From Branchiostoma floridae (lineage: Eukaryota; Chordata; Leptocardii; Amphioxiformes; Branchiostomatidae), in assembly GCF_000003815.2 (NCBI RefSeq), contig NC_049993.1, positions 3,245,347-3,265,429 on the forward strand: DNA of 20,083 nucleotides. Direction: 5' to 3'. Each line of letters opens with the position of its first letter. Within the stretch, counting starts at the first letter, position 1. Below are positions 9,413-19,021 of this stretch, one piece after another. Position numbers and translations under genes: made by a program. The notes under the pieces are model-generated. The model was not told the origin of the DNA and did no database searches. It worked only from the letters and a program-made list of their open reading frames with translations.

Positions 9413-9889
9413 ATCGCGACTAAACTAAACATTGATACCCGACGATATTTACAGCTTAGAGGTAAGAAAATATAACGTTATCAACATGTACTGATTATAT
9501 AAACATTTACTTAATGTGAGCAAGCCATAACTGGTTCCTTTGTAAATTATGTGAATTTCATACTTGCCACATGTGTAAGTTAAAGGGGCATTTTACTCCA
9601 GAAGCTGACATGATGATTTCTCAGGGAATAAGTAGTTATACTTGAGTCAAGTTTGTTTTGTTAAATTTACCATAAGTTGAAATCTAAACGCAGGGTGAAC
9701 ATAGCTGACTAGTTCAATAATTCCCCTGAGGACCATTTCAACAGTGCACCGGCGGGGGAGGACTTGACCGACAGGAGGCACAGATACCGGTATAAATTAC
9801 GATATCATGATCATCATATTGTTCCGTACTAGTACTGCAGCCAGGCCACTCCCACATTTTATGATGTTCAAAGGTTACTTTTTCCAGTA

Positions 9890-10281
9890 CAGTCAAACCT
9901 GTATAAGCGGCCACCTTTGCATCCCGGCCACGGCCACACGATTTCCGGTCCCTTTGATATAGAAACACTGCCTATTTCAACCATACTGCAGCCTTATGTC
10001 ACCCTGTGACGGGTTTGAAATGGTAGTTTGCGAGGATTTAGAGTTCCTGACAGGGTAATTTTGGTGGTAGCAGAAGGTATGCATGCCTTGAGCATTTAAG
10101 TGTTTGTCGGTGAATTTACCGATCGAGACAATGTTACTTGGTAAGAAAGATTAGTGGGAACTGAAATCATGTGTAGCTTGGTCATGGTCAATTTATCAAC
10201 ATTTTCTCTATAACGGCCACCTGTCGATATTGGCCATATTTCTCCAGTCCCTTGAGTGACCGCTATAGACAGGTTTGAATG
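9890..10281. mobile_element. TA-flanked non-autonomous transposon (Tc1/mariner- or pogo-like), copy 1
   Basis: Ends CAGTCAAACCTGTATAAGCG and, on the other strand, CATTCAAACCTGTCTATAGC form inverted repeats, bounded by TA at 9888-9889 and 10282-10283. The homologous site in copy A (2132-2133, within CGAGTATGTG) has a single TA and no element, so TA duplication on insertion is directly visible. GGCCACC/GGTGGCC-type motifs repeat inside. There is no transposase; the 392-bp unit depends on an enzyme supplied elsewhere. A related copy in reverse orientation lies at 16228-16804. Confidence 0.85.
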
Positions 10282-10600
10282 TATATTAAATTTGCGAGCA
10301 CAAATGTCAATAGAAATGCCAGCCAACACGGTCAATTATTATTTGTGGGTCATTCTGTAGCAATTTGTCCATGTATAAAAGTGAGTTTTTTATGTAGTAG
10401 AGCGTTCCTTGAAAAGTACTCAAATCTCTGTATCCCTAGTGTGTCTAGTGTTCATACTTTTTGTGTACCTTTCTAATGCCCGATAGTCACTCGACTGCTG
10501 TCTTTAGCGTAGAGACTCTGCAGTTAGCGAGAAATTGTTCCCGACGTTGGTCATACAAGCAGTTTTAGCGCCGTCATTTTATGTTTACCTACATTTTACT

Positions 10601-10894
10601 TTATACTATTTTAGTGCCCAAATCTCTGCATCCCAAAGTGAGAGTCCCAAATATTGTTTGTGAGAAAGTGTGACGGAAGCCAGCTATGCAAGACTGGGCA
10701 GTTATACCCTAAAACTTATCATAAATACGGCGCAGTTCGTTAGAAGCGGGTCCGTATGGGGGGTACTTGATTATTGTACTGGTCACGAGACAGTTGTGAA
10801 CCAGACCTTGAATAGGATAGGCTTTGTCGAATGCTGGACCAACTGCTTCTTATATAAATGTTATAATCAACAGCCAATCTAAATTTGAGACTGG
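10601..10894. other. Unassigned spacer
   Basis: No supported feature. A 70-residue open frame (10670-10882) has no recognisable domain or signal. Confidence 0.3.
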
Positions 10895-11852
10895 TTAACC
10901 CTCAAGCACCCGACCTTTTTCTGCGACTAAAATGACCGAGTGGGGTCCAAACGGACCCCAAAATGTTTTGTTCATAAAATCTCAGTGCCATTTCTTATCG
11001 GCGATCATTGTATATACATGGCTTCGGCAATGTAAGAGGAAGATTTTGAAATGTTAAGGTGTTGCTAATTCCAACTAATTATCATAATTTATGCAAAAGT
11101 TCAGAAGGACCACGTTTTGCACTAAACCTATTCCGACCTGATAGGGGAATTTTGAGGCCCTCAGCTACATTTATGTCGCATGACTCATAAACGGCTAGAG
11201 CTAAAGCTACGAAACTTAATAATTTATCACAAAATATTGTTCGCAGAAGTTTTTGGTGAATAAAGTAAGTTTATCATTTTGGGGGGCTGCCATGGCAACC
11301 ATATTTTAACAGGCATATTTTTGCCAAAATTTGACAATTTCAATTTAAAGAAGGTTTTCTTGGTAAACTACACTTGTTTTCTGACAACAATTAAATTCTA
11401 TGAAATTCAATGCAATTTTCATAACTTAAAATTATAGTTTATGCTAATTTCATGACGTCATTGGTCAAAATCCAAGATAGCCGCCCTGATTAGGTAAATG
11501 ACGTCGTAATGTCGTTACATTACATGTTGATGACACAGAAATTTTTGTGAGGATTTAAATTTAAATTATTATTATTGTCTGAAAGTTTGGTAGTCATACT
11601 ATAAGTGGTTAAGGAGTTAGCGTCCAAAATTTGTTTTAAAAACTGCACATTTTGGCTGGGGTCCGTTTGGACCCCAGAGGGACTGAACACAAACTTTTCT
11701 TATAATTTCCACATTATTGTACCAATCTTTGCGAAAACTTAGGAGAAGGTAGAAGACATATTGACTGACAAAGTCACGGAAAGTGTTCAAATGGCACTTC
11801 AAAATGTACGCCTGGGGTCCAAATGGACCCCACTCGGGTGTTTGAGGGTTAA
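10895..11852 (+). mobile_element. Non-autonomous piggyBac-like element (TTAACCCTCAA family), copy 1
   Basis: TTAA marks both edges (10895-10898, 11849-11852), and the inverted ends read TTAACCCTCAAGCACCCGA and TTAACCCTCAAACACCCGA. TTAA target duplication with CCCT starts is the rule for piggyBac (established knowledge); Kolobok also uses TTAA. Near-palindromes GGGGTCC..GGACCCC occur near both ends and once internally (about 11659). The interior holds a perfect CRE palindrome TGACGTCA (11453-11460), a near X-box GCTGCCATGGCAAC (11286-11299) and a degraded YY1-like CCAAGATAG. No transposase is encoded. It is the inverted counterpart of 19022-19987. Confidence 0.85.
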
Positions 11853-11953
11853 GATCAAAGTGATGGAAAGGTCTCACCAATTCAGTACTAAATAGTTACA
11901 ATAATTATATATATGATACAAAATCTTTCTTGATTTCGATATATACCCTGGGT

Positions 11954-12913
11954 TTAACCCTATTCAGACCGGGGGGGGGGGGCTGGCTTTTGAGGCCCGC
12001 GCTAACTTCGATGTCCTATAACGCCAGAACGGCTTACGCTAGACCCACCAAATTTGGTGAGTTTTCCTAAAATATTGTTGGCAACAAGTTTAGAAAGTTT
12101 GACAAATTTTCCATTTTTTCGTGTTGCCATGGCAACCGTTTGTTGACAGGCAGTTTTGCCAAAAATCACTATTTTTGGTTCTAACAATGTATTTTTCACA
12201 TTTATTTGCTATATTATTGCTATTTTGTTACATAAATAAAATGTTATATTATTTAGCATATCTTTCATAATTATATATGCATAAATTATGCTAATTTGAT
12301 GACGTCATCAGCCCAAAATCCAAGATGGCGGACCGTATGTCCAGATCAAGAATAATAAGCTAATTATCCCTTAAAATTTGTAACCACCTGGTATTTTTTC
12401 ATCAAAAACCACCTAAATGAATGAATCTAGTCTATTTCCATTGTCCTTTGTGGTTATTTGTTGCAAAAAAAGTATTTTTAAAAATTCAAGGTGGTCGATA
12501 TAATATGGCGGAGCCCAACTCGTATCTAAGATGTGCCTGACGTCATTTTATGACGTCATTATGACGTCATTGATGTTGCTATTGGCAACGCAAGTCGTAA
12601 TAAACATTATTATTCTGTTATCTGCACTTGTTGTTACATTTTTGTAGCATAACTTGAAGTTTTCTGAGAATATCCTTTTTTCATGGGTCCGGCCAATATA
12701 ATCAAATTGATGACGTCATAATTACGTCACCTTACGTCAGCGTATAGTCAAACGTCAAATACACGTCAGATATTATGTCGACATTATGTCCTAAAAATAT
12801 GGTGGCCCTACGGCACGTCGTTTTAGAGTTATAGGACTTCAAAGTGGAGGGCCTCAAAAGCCCCCCCCCCCGGTCCAGGGATGACCAAAAAAGCCCGGTC
12901 TGAATAGGGTTAA
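11954..12913 (+). mobile_element. Non-autonomous piggyBac-like element (TTAACCCTATTCAGACC family)
   Basis: TTAA at 11954-11957 and 12910-12913 bounds 20-bp near-perfect inverted ends beginning TTAACCCTATTCAGACC, followed by G-rich runs on both sides. Inside are five perfect TGACGTCA palindromes (12300, 12538, 12551, 12562 and 12711), a perfect X-box palindrome GTTGCCATGGCAAC (12123-12136) and a YY1-like CAAGATGGCGG (12321-12331). Parts of its left interior are alignable with the neighbouring element at 10895, so the two families share ancestry. Its right edge is only 63 bp before the methyltransferase start codon, so it lies in the promoter, 5' UTR or a 5' UTR intron. It has no coding capacity. 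Confidence 0.85.
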
Positions 12914-12976
12914 GTTGTTAATGAAACAATTTGGACATGCTACTTACAGTACAGCTAATATACCAAGGACGCCACA
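12914..12976 (+). promoter_or_regulatory. 5' leader of the EgtD-like gene with Kozak-type start context
   Basis: The 63 bp between the transposon and the start codon contain two acceptor-like AG sites after pyrimidine-poor TACTTACAG and TACAG (about 12949 and 12954). The start context GCCACAATGG has the favourable purine at -3 and G at +4. A 5' UTR intron ending here would place the true promoter farther upstream; otherwise the transposon itself would hold the core promoter. No TATA box is seen. Confidence 0.4.
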
Positions 12977-13125
12977 ATGGGTGCTGGCAGCGTTGTCGGT
13001 TTTGATTTAACTAGCTGTAACATAGCCCTGGATCTGACTCCTGTTGTAGAAGGTCTCATCTCGAAACGCAAGCGCAACCCTTTCTGGTACGTGTGGGATG
13101 ACAAAGGATCAGAAATCTTTGAAAA
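12977..13125 (+). CDS. EgtD-like gene, exon 1
   Basis: Codes for residues 1-49 and two bases of Lys50. It begins at the ATG in a strong Kozak context and ends at AA followed by GTGAGT. It carries the family's N-terminal W-Y-D-G-S-x-x-F motif (residues 37-48). A start farther upstream is not possible in this exon without leaving the transposon-adjacent leader. Confidence 0.85.
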
Positions 13126-16100
13126 GTGAGTGCCAATATCATAACATCATCCCATTTATTTACGTAGCATAAGATTCCAATTGTTCTAATTTTAAGAGCT
13201 ATTTTCACTGTCACGTTCAGAGCGTGGTCGCATGCGCCGTGCGATCGCAAATCGAGTTTTTTCAGATATGTCATGTAAAATTTAGCTGCCTAATTACCTA
13301 AAAGACAGCTACGTCATTAGTATACTAGTCAACGAACGTCTACGACAAATTTGTCCGCACCCCTACCGTTTTTTGTCATGACTGTAAACTACATATGTAC
13401 ATATATAAAAAGCTAAAAGTCTTTCACTATGCTGACCTCATGCGTACCCTAACTTACCAATTTCTATTGACGTAAGTTATACTTGACTATAAAATTTGCA
13501 GAATTGCTACTACATCTGCAACGTACACACTATGGAAAAGAGAATTCACCTTGCTTCAGAGAAAATGCAATGAGATTGCTTCCAAGACTACTTCCCCAAC
13601 CATTCTTGTAGAGCTCGGGAGCGGCGCGTCTTCAAAAACCCGTTTGATTATTGAGGCCATGCTGAAACAACATGGATCACTAACGTTTGTGCCAGTAGAC
13701 ATAGCGAAAGGTAGGTACATTACCCTCCCGTTACTGCAGGACCAGTTTGGATTTCCTTTTCTATTTGTTTTATAAGATAATTTTGACGCAAAAATACTTT
13801 TTTTTAAATTAGAAATGCTTTCTTTGCAGGATTTGCTGTTAACGTCAAAAAGACCTGCTCCAAAAAGTCTTCATTTGAATAATGTTAACTATCAAACTGT
13901 AGCAAAAAAATGTCTATTTATCCCTCCCACAAAAAATGTTCTTCACCTTGAAGAGACAAGACAAGACATAAAAATATTTCTGTATTTTTATTCAAAACAG
14001 GCATTGGTTAATACTCGAAAAAATATTTTATATGTGCTGGTGGAATCAATAGTTAAAAAGCTTGTACATGAATTTGGATATGTCAACCTAATATTGGTAA
14101 ACAACTATTTTGCAGTCAGTCAGTTGCTTTGCAATGAAATCAGTGACAGAGTTCTCTCGTCATTCATTACAAGTAATAACTTGAAGCCGTTAATTTACAG
14201 ATACGATTACGAAAGTCGGGAAGGAGCTTGAACAAAATTACCCGGGCTTGACAGTGGAGCCATTTGGGGGGCTGTTTATGGATGGGATCCGCCACCTCTC
14301 CTCCCGTGAGGAGAACAAGATGCTGCTGTTTCTTGGTAGCAGCTTCAGCAACGTCTGCATGTATGAGCAGGTGGACATGATGAAGGAGATACGGGCACAG
14401 CTGACCAGTAGGCATTTAATACGTATTTAGCTTTTTCGAGGATTTAAAACTTATAAAAGACAGGTCTAGAAAACTGCTTTCCAATGCCAAAATGTAAGAA
14501 GTATTGTCAATGCAAGAGAAAATCGTGTTTAGTGAGCGCTCGAGCAAGGCCAAATTAACATGACTAGGGCGTTAAAATCGGAAATTTTCTGAATAATTCA
14601 ATCTGTACGATATTGACATTTGCAACCACATATCCAAACGTTTGCATCATTATTTTATACTTTTGGCGTTTAAAAACACGGTATACAAGCCACAACAGGA
14701 GTACTTTACTTCGTGGTGCCACCCGTATATCAGCCCAGGATCCTGCCAGTAACCGTTTCCCTAGACAATTTTCGAACCCTATTCGCGCGTTCGCTAATTG
14801 AATATCGCATGATCGCGTGAAATCTCCGGATGCGATCAGGTTCGTGCATGGTCGGAAATTTTGAAACAATGACTACCCTCCCAGCAGAGTGGGAGTGAGT
14901 TCTTACCACACAATGGCATTGCATCTTTACCCCCATGTATGTTTGTATTCCATGGGTTCAGAAATTAAACATCATATGCATAGAAATGAGTAGACAGTTG
15001 ACTCGAAAAATCCGACTTCCAAGCCCTGATAATGCTTTGAGCTCCTTTAAAAGTCCTTTGACTTGACTTTGACGGGGTTTGGCAAAATCCTTATTTTGAA
15101 GATCCTTATTTTGCATCTCGTGGCTAATTTAGCGTGTTTTTCTCATGCAGTTTGCTTGCTTGCTCTATCTTCTGTTCTACAGGGACCATTTTTTTTTATC
15201 GTCAAAAATCATTCTTCTTCGTTACAGCAAAGGATTTTTTCTTGATGGGACTGGACATGGACAAAAACCCAACATCGCTTTCCGAGGCTTACAATAACCA
15301 GTGGGCGCCGCTCCATAGAGACAACAGGATCTACCGTCTGAATAAGGTGATCACTATTTTCTGTAACAGTGCCTCATTTTGTAGTTATTCTTCCATTATA
15401 TTGAATAGACATACTTTCAGAAAGCGAAACACTTTCATTTCCAGGCCAATCAAAATGATCCATTGAATGGGACTAGCTATAGCTTCTTGGGCCGGTAACT
15501 GAAGCTTTTTTTCGTTATCGCTTTCAATAGAGGATAAGACATAATTTCATTTATTTAAATATTATATTCTTGTTGCCTTTGGCGATGATATTGAGCTAGC
15601 AGATAATTTCCTGTACTTAAAAAGAATGATATATGATTAAACGCACTAAAAGCCTTCTTTTAAAACAAAATAATGCAAGGGATTTTGAATAGCTTTTTGG
15701 ATTGTGTGTTCAAATTAGTATGTAGGCATCATACATCCACTAGTATGTACATGAAAATAAGTGTGTCGTATTTTGTCATATGGTGTAATTTAGTGAGGAT
15801 CATAATATATTGACCATTCAACAGTGGTACAGTAAAGGAGAATTGTATTTTATGCTCCGTTGTCAATACTTTTCAGGACTTCGATGGAAATATGGACAAG
15901 ACCAAATTTGAGTACGTCTATGACTTTGTGGAGAAGCCTGCAGACGGGGACGTCCCGAGCTACGTTGTTGGATATCTCCAAAGTTCAGTCACACAGAGTG
16001 TGAACTTCCGTAAGTTAACATATTATAACGTTTGAATTCGTGTCATTTGTTACAAATTTGTAAAATTTGTCCACCTGTTGTTCATGTACTTAATATCAAT

Positions 16101-18113
16101 TTGCATTATTTATAAATGATAATATGTGTTTAGAGTATCTATAGAACTGTAGATAAATCTAACTTGTTATGCCCTTTTTCATGATCTATATGAATGTATC
16201 ATATTCCATGGTGAAGTCTTTCTTATGTGGTCAAACCTGTCCATAGCGGCTAATCAAGGGACTGGAGGAATGTGGCCACTATATAGACAGGTGGTCACTA
16301 TAGAGAAAATGCTGATCAATCGACGACGAGCAATAAGTTACACATGATTTCCTTTTCAGTACCCACTAACTTTTCTCACCAAGTAACATTTTCTCGGTCG
16401 TCTCAAAATTCAAAGACCCTGCCAAAGTCAAATCTACCGAAAATGATTGATATTGCCATGCGCAATGTTGGTAAACAAGCTGACAAAGACCTGCACTCTA
16501 ACGTTCAAGACCCGCGTACCTTCCGATACCGCCAAAATGACCCTGTCGGGAACTCTAAATCCTCGCAAACTACGATTGTAAACTTGGCGCAGGGTGACAT
16601 ACTGCCACTGTATGGTCGCAATATGCAGCGTTTCTGTGTCTATGGGACCGAAAATCATGTGGCCGTGGCTGTGTTCGACAGGTGGCCGCTATAGTCTATT
16701 TTTAATGCTTAAGTCAATGTGAAAAATCCAAGGGACCAGCAAAAAGTGACCGCAATGGCCAGGCGGTCGCTGTGCAAAGGTGGCCGCTAATACATGTTTG
16801 ACTGTATAAATGCGTCCTGTATTTCTCACCTAAATGTGGCATACCATAGCAAGGCGCATCGAATGGGAAACTAAATATGCAGCAGCAGTAAAGATCTAAA
16901 GAGGTCAAGTTTTACTGATCTGATGAAACAAGCAACTGAGGAAGGTTCAATTCCCAACAGGAAGAGTGTTAAATGACGGATGTTATATAAGAGCAGCTAG
17001 TGGTGGGTACTGGTATATAGCGTACCGGTACAAAGCCGGGTTTTATTATTTGACCGGTCCGGAAAAACCGGACCTGAAAAAAATAGCTGGGCCGGATGTT
17101 GGACGTAGAAAATGAAGTGATTACTTGATCAGGCATTCACATATTTTGGCGCTTGCAGGTCGAAGAAATAACAAGGGCGAAGCAGAATAGAGTTTATAGT
17201 TATTTCTATCAAGTTTTACCAGTGCTCGAAATTCATTTTTGGGATTAGGTGCACTGGTGCACCCAGCTTAAAAAATTGGGTGCACCGAAATATTTTTGGG
17301 TGCACCACTTAGATTTGAGTAATAACCTAATAATACAACTTAGTTACAAGCAATCAAATTCTTAAACAAGTACCATGACACTGTTATTGACAGACATTTA
17401 TATTATCTTTCTAACACTTAGATCTCAGGAATATGATGTACACTAGTGTACTTTGATATCTTTACATACATAAACGCAAAAAAATACTTCGGTGCACCCT
17501 GTGCACCCACAGAAAATAATTGGGTGCGCAACTCCAATTTTGGGTGCACCTGGGTGCACAAACACCCAGTATTTCGAGCCCTGTTTTACAGTCAGTCGTA
17601 CAGAGGCAGTTAGCGTTGTAGGATTCTAAAACGCCGGACAAACAGATTTCTATGTAGTGAAATAGACCATGTTGTGAGTATCGTCCGTTGACAAGTTCTC
17701 ACATACTGAATCAGGTCCAGGTTCAGGTCCGGACCTGGACAGAATCCTCTGGACCTGAACCGGACGTGAATTTTCTATTCCGGTACCCACCCCTAAGAGC
17801 AGCCATACTTCCTCGAGTTACCATAAGCATCTGAAGGATCAGAATGTATTCCCATGCATAATTCTATGTAGCAAACTTTGACAACTTGTAACCTAATCAC
17901 TTTCAAATGGACCTTGTTCATACAGCAAAACTCGGCATCACCGTAGACTTCGAAAGTGGAGAGAAAATCTACTTTTCAGACGGGCCAAACCACAGTAGTA
18001 AGTGGAACATGTACCAGATACACCGCCTGGCGGAGAGAAGCGGCTTTGCAGTAAATGACTACTGGACAAATGAAGCATCTGACTATTGTTTGGTGTGCTT
18101 TGTGCCTGTGTAG
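12977..18113 (+). CDS. EgtD-family SAM-dependent N-methyltransferase, six exons
   Basis: The exons join to 1005 nt (334 residues plus TAG): 12977-13125, 13502-13710, 14201-14407, 15228-15346, 15877-16009 and 17926-18113. All introns are GT-AG, with phases 2, 1, 1, 0, 1. The length fits the stand-alone EgtD family (about 320 residues), which trimethylates the alpha-amino group of histidine to hercynine in ergothioneine synthesis. Landmarks: NPFWYVWDDKGSEIFEKI (residues 34-51) matches the family's PPKWFYD-GSELF-I motif; VELGSGASSKT (86-96) is the SAM glycine motif; FVPVDIAKD (112-120) is the acidic strand; GGLFMDGIRHL and FLGSSFSNV (163-171) follow; then GLDMDKNP, AYNN (209-212), and C-terminal SDGPNHSSKW and YWTN. 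There is no signal peptide, so it is presumably cytosolic. The family's PEYYPTR motif is replaced by ATYTLWK (56-62), and residues aligned by hand with histidine-contacting Met252 and Glu282 of Mycobacterium EgtD appear to be Gly260 and Asn294. The substrate may therefore not be histidine. Confidence 0.88.
13502..13710 (+). CDS. EgtD-like gene, exon 2
   Basis: Codes for residues 50-119 plus the first base of Asp120. The acceptor is TTTGCAG and the donor is GTAGGT. It holds the divergent ATYTLWK substitute for the family PEYYPTR motif, the SAM-binding ELGSGASSKT loop and the PVDIAK strand. Confidence 0.87.
14201..14407 (+). CDS. EgtD-like gene, exon 3
   Basis: Codes for residues 120-188 plus the first base of Thr189. 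The acceptor is TTTACAG. Joining G to AT restores Asp120 and an unbroken family alignment across VPVDIAKDTITKVGKELE, which supports this junction over an alternative acceptor near 13830. It carries NYPGLTVEPFGGLFMDGIRH and the FLGSSFSN loop; Asn170 is the likely counterpart of EgtD Asn166. The donor GTAGGC is weaker than the others. Confidence 0.87.
15228..15346 (+). CDS. EgtD-like gene, exon 4
   Basis: Codes for residues 189-228, from KDFFLMGLDMDKNP to IYRLNK. The acceptor GTTACAG follows a pyrimidine-rich tract; the donor is GTGATC. Tyr210 in EAYNN is the likely counterpart of EgtD Tyr206 in its AYDD motif. It ends in phase 0. Confidence 0.87.
15877..16009 (+). CDS. EgtD-like gene, exon 5
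   Basis: Codes for residues 229-272 plus the first base of Pro273, starting at DFDGNMDKTKFEYVYDFVEK. The acceptor is TTTTCAG and the donor GTAAGT is consensus. The strand VVGYLQSS aligns by hand with the strand of EgtD that carries Met252. Confidence 0.87.
16228..16804. mobile_element. TA-flanked non-autonomous transposon, copy 2 (intron 5)
   Basis: The right end, read in reverse, begins TACAGTCAAACATGTATTAG and the left end contains GGTCAAACCTGTCCATAGCG, matching the element at 9890-10281 in opposite orientation. TA follows at 16805-16806; the left TA has decayed. It is about 185 bp longer than copy 1 and shares with it the internal stretch around TCACCAAGTAACATTTTCTC. The 116-residue open frame inside shows no transposase motif. 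Confidence 0.75.
16998..17795. mobile_element. hAT-like non-autonomous transposon (intron 5)
   Basis: Perfect 8-bp direct repeats AGAGCAGC (16990-16997 and 17796-17803) flank inverted ends TAGTGGTGGGTACTGG and, in reverse, TAGGGGTGGGTACCGG. Eight-base target duplications with short GGGGTGGG-type ends are characteristic of hAT elements (established knowledge). The interior carries several CCGGACCTG-type repeats near each end and is interrupted by another element at 17221-17582. There is no coding capacity. Confidence 0.82.
17221..17582. mobile_element. Nested hAT-like MITE with GGTGCACC repeats
   Basis: The ends AGTGCTCGAAAT and, in reverse, AGGGCTCGAAAT are bounded by GTTTTACC (17213-17220) and GTTTTACA (17583-17590), an imperfect 8-bp target duplication. 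GGGTGCAC/GTGCACCC strings occur many times just inside both ends, with GTGCAC palindromes. It sits wholly inside the hAT-like element at 16998-17795, so it is the younger insertion. Confidence 0.78.
17926..18113 (+). CDS. EgtD-like gene, exon 6 and stop
   Basis: Codes for residues 273-334 and TAG at 18111-18113. The acceptor is CATACAG. It contains the C-terminal lid, FSDGPNHSSKW, the helix YQIHRLAERSGF and the closing strand YWTNEASDYCLVCFVPV. The last six codons lie inside the first unit of the 170-bp tandem array. Confidence 0.87.
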
Positions 18114-18778
18114 TGTAGAAGTATAAACGTTTTTATTTTAGATCAGAGATTTCGAAAATACTTTAATCATTGAACACAAAATCTAGTCCAGATTGCTGGC
18201 TACCTTAAACAATAAAAGTCCATGCTAGTTCGGAGACCTCACACCTACATGGAATTGTTTGAATATGCTTTGTGCCTGTGTAGTGTAGAAGTATAAACGT
18301 TTTTATTTTAGATCAGAGATTTCGAAAATACTTTAATCATTGAACACAAAATCTAGTCCAGATTGCTGGCTACCTTAAACAATAAAAGTCCATGTTAGTT
18401 CGGAGACCTCACACCTACATGGAATTGTTTGAATATGCTTTGTGCCTGTGTAGTGTAGAAGTATAAACGTTTTTATTTTAGATCAGAGATTTCGAATATA
18501 CTTTTATCATTGTAAACAAAATCTAGTCCAGATTGCTGACTACATTACACAATAAAAGTCCATGTTAGTTCGGAGACCTCACACCTACATGGAATTGTTT
18601 GAATATGCTTTGTGCCTGTGTAGTGTAGAAGTATAAACGTTTTTATTTTAGATCAGAGATTTCGAATATACTTTAATCATTGAAAACAAAATCTAGTCCA
18701 GATTGCTGACTACATTACACAATAAAAGTCCATGTTAGTTCGGAGACCTCACACCTACATGGAATTGTTTGAATATGC
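18096..18778 (+). repeat. Four 170-bp tandem units containing the stop codon and 3' UTR
   Basis: TGCTTTGTGCCTGTGTAG starts at 18096, 18266, 18436 and 18606, exactly 170 bp apart, and a fifth unit stops after two bases. Each unit carries the six terminal codon equivalents, the TAG and an AATAAA (18211, 18381, 18551, 18721). Units 1 and 2 share CTTTAATCATTGAACAC and GGCTACCTTAAAC; units 3 and 4 share GAATATACTTT and GACTACATTACAC, pointing to growth in two steps or local conversion. Only the first unit is in frame with the upstream exon, so units 2-4 are extra 3' UTR or lie past the gene end. Confidence 0.95.
18211..18216 (+). terminator. First of four AATAAA polyadenylation signals
   Basis: Canonical AATAAA about 98 bases after the stop codon in tandem unit 1; identical signals recur at 18381, 18551 and 18721. 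Cleavage could follow any of them, giving 3' UTRs that step by 170 bases. Confidence 0.65.
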
Positions 18779-19021
18779 ACATTTACCGCAACTTTTGAAT
18801 AATCTATGCAACCTTTCATTAACTTACATATGTTACAAGTACTACATGTCTATCGTTTTCCAGTTACCTATTATAGCACTTTCGTACTATGCAAATTAGG
18901 CCCTTGTCTACATGATTGGTATCTGCATTGTTTCACCTGCCTTAGAGAACATATGTTATGTGTATTAAAGTCACTTTATAAAAAAAAAACACTATCAAGA
19001 GTTATACTATTATAATGCATA
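18779..19021. other. Unassigned spacer after the gene
   Basis: AT-rich, with a 69-residue open frame (18806-19015) that shows no recognisable domain. No terminal repeats or RNA genes are seen. Confidence 0.3.

Larger units (their letters stand above)
7325..10600. repeat. Duplicated block, copy B
   Basis: Direct copy of 1-2725, beginning near AAAAGTAACAGTTTTAGTC and ending near ACCTACATTTTAC. It is longer because of a 539-bp insertion (7783-8321), a roughly 55-bp segment at about 9803-9860 and a TA-flanked transposon (9890-10281). It lacks the 140 bp present at 771-910 of copy A and about 23 bp at the right end of the embedded AGCT-family transposon. The offset between copies is about 7.3 kb. 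Confidence 0.85.

Noticed and set aside
1-10600. Copies A and B as long terminal repeats of one retroelement
   Set aside because: The intervening 4.6 kb shows no gag or pol similarity in readable sequence, no primer binding site or polypurine tract was seen, and copy B has extra insertions; a segmental duplication or large repeat is simpler.
11617-11880. Related minus/plus open frames in the two TTAACCCTCAA elements (also 19015-19362) sharing NPQTPEWGPFGPQ
   Set aside because: The shared peptide is encoded by the terminal repeat and subterminal palindrome; farther on the two copies change frame relative to each other, so no selection for protein is evident.
13830-13875. Alternative acceptor TTTGCAG near 13830 as an extra exon
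   Set aside because: It would insert residues where the family has none and no suitable donor restores the frame before exon 3.
13815-14231. 138-residue open frame running through intron 2 into exon 3
   Set aside because: It enters exon 3 in a different frame from the conserved methyltransferase reading, has AT-rich low-complexity composition, and no recognisable domain. Skipping it restores the family alignment exactly (VPVDIAKDTITK).
16344-16694. 116-residue open frame in intron 5
   Set aside because: It lies inside the TA-flanked element, the homologous part of copy 1 does not keep it, and no transposase DD(E/D) motif is present.
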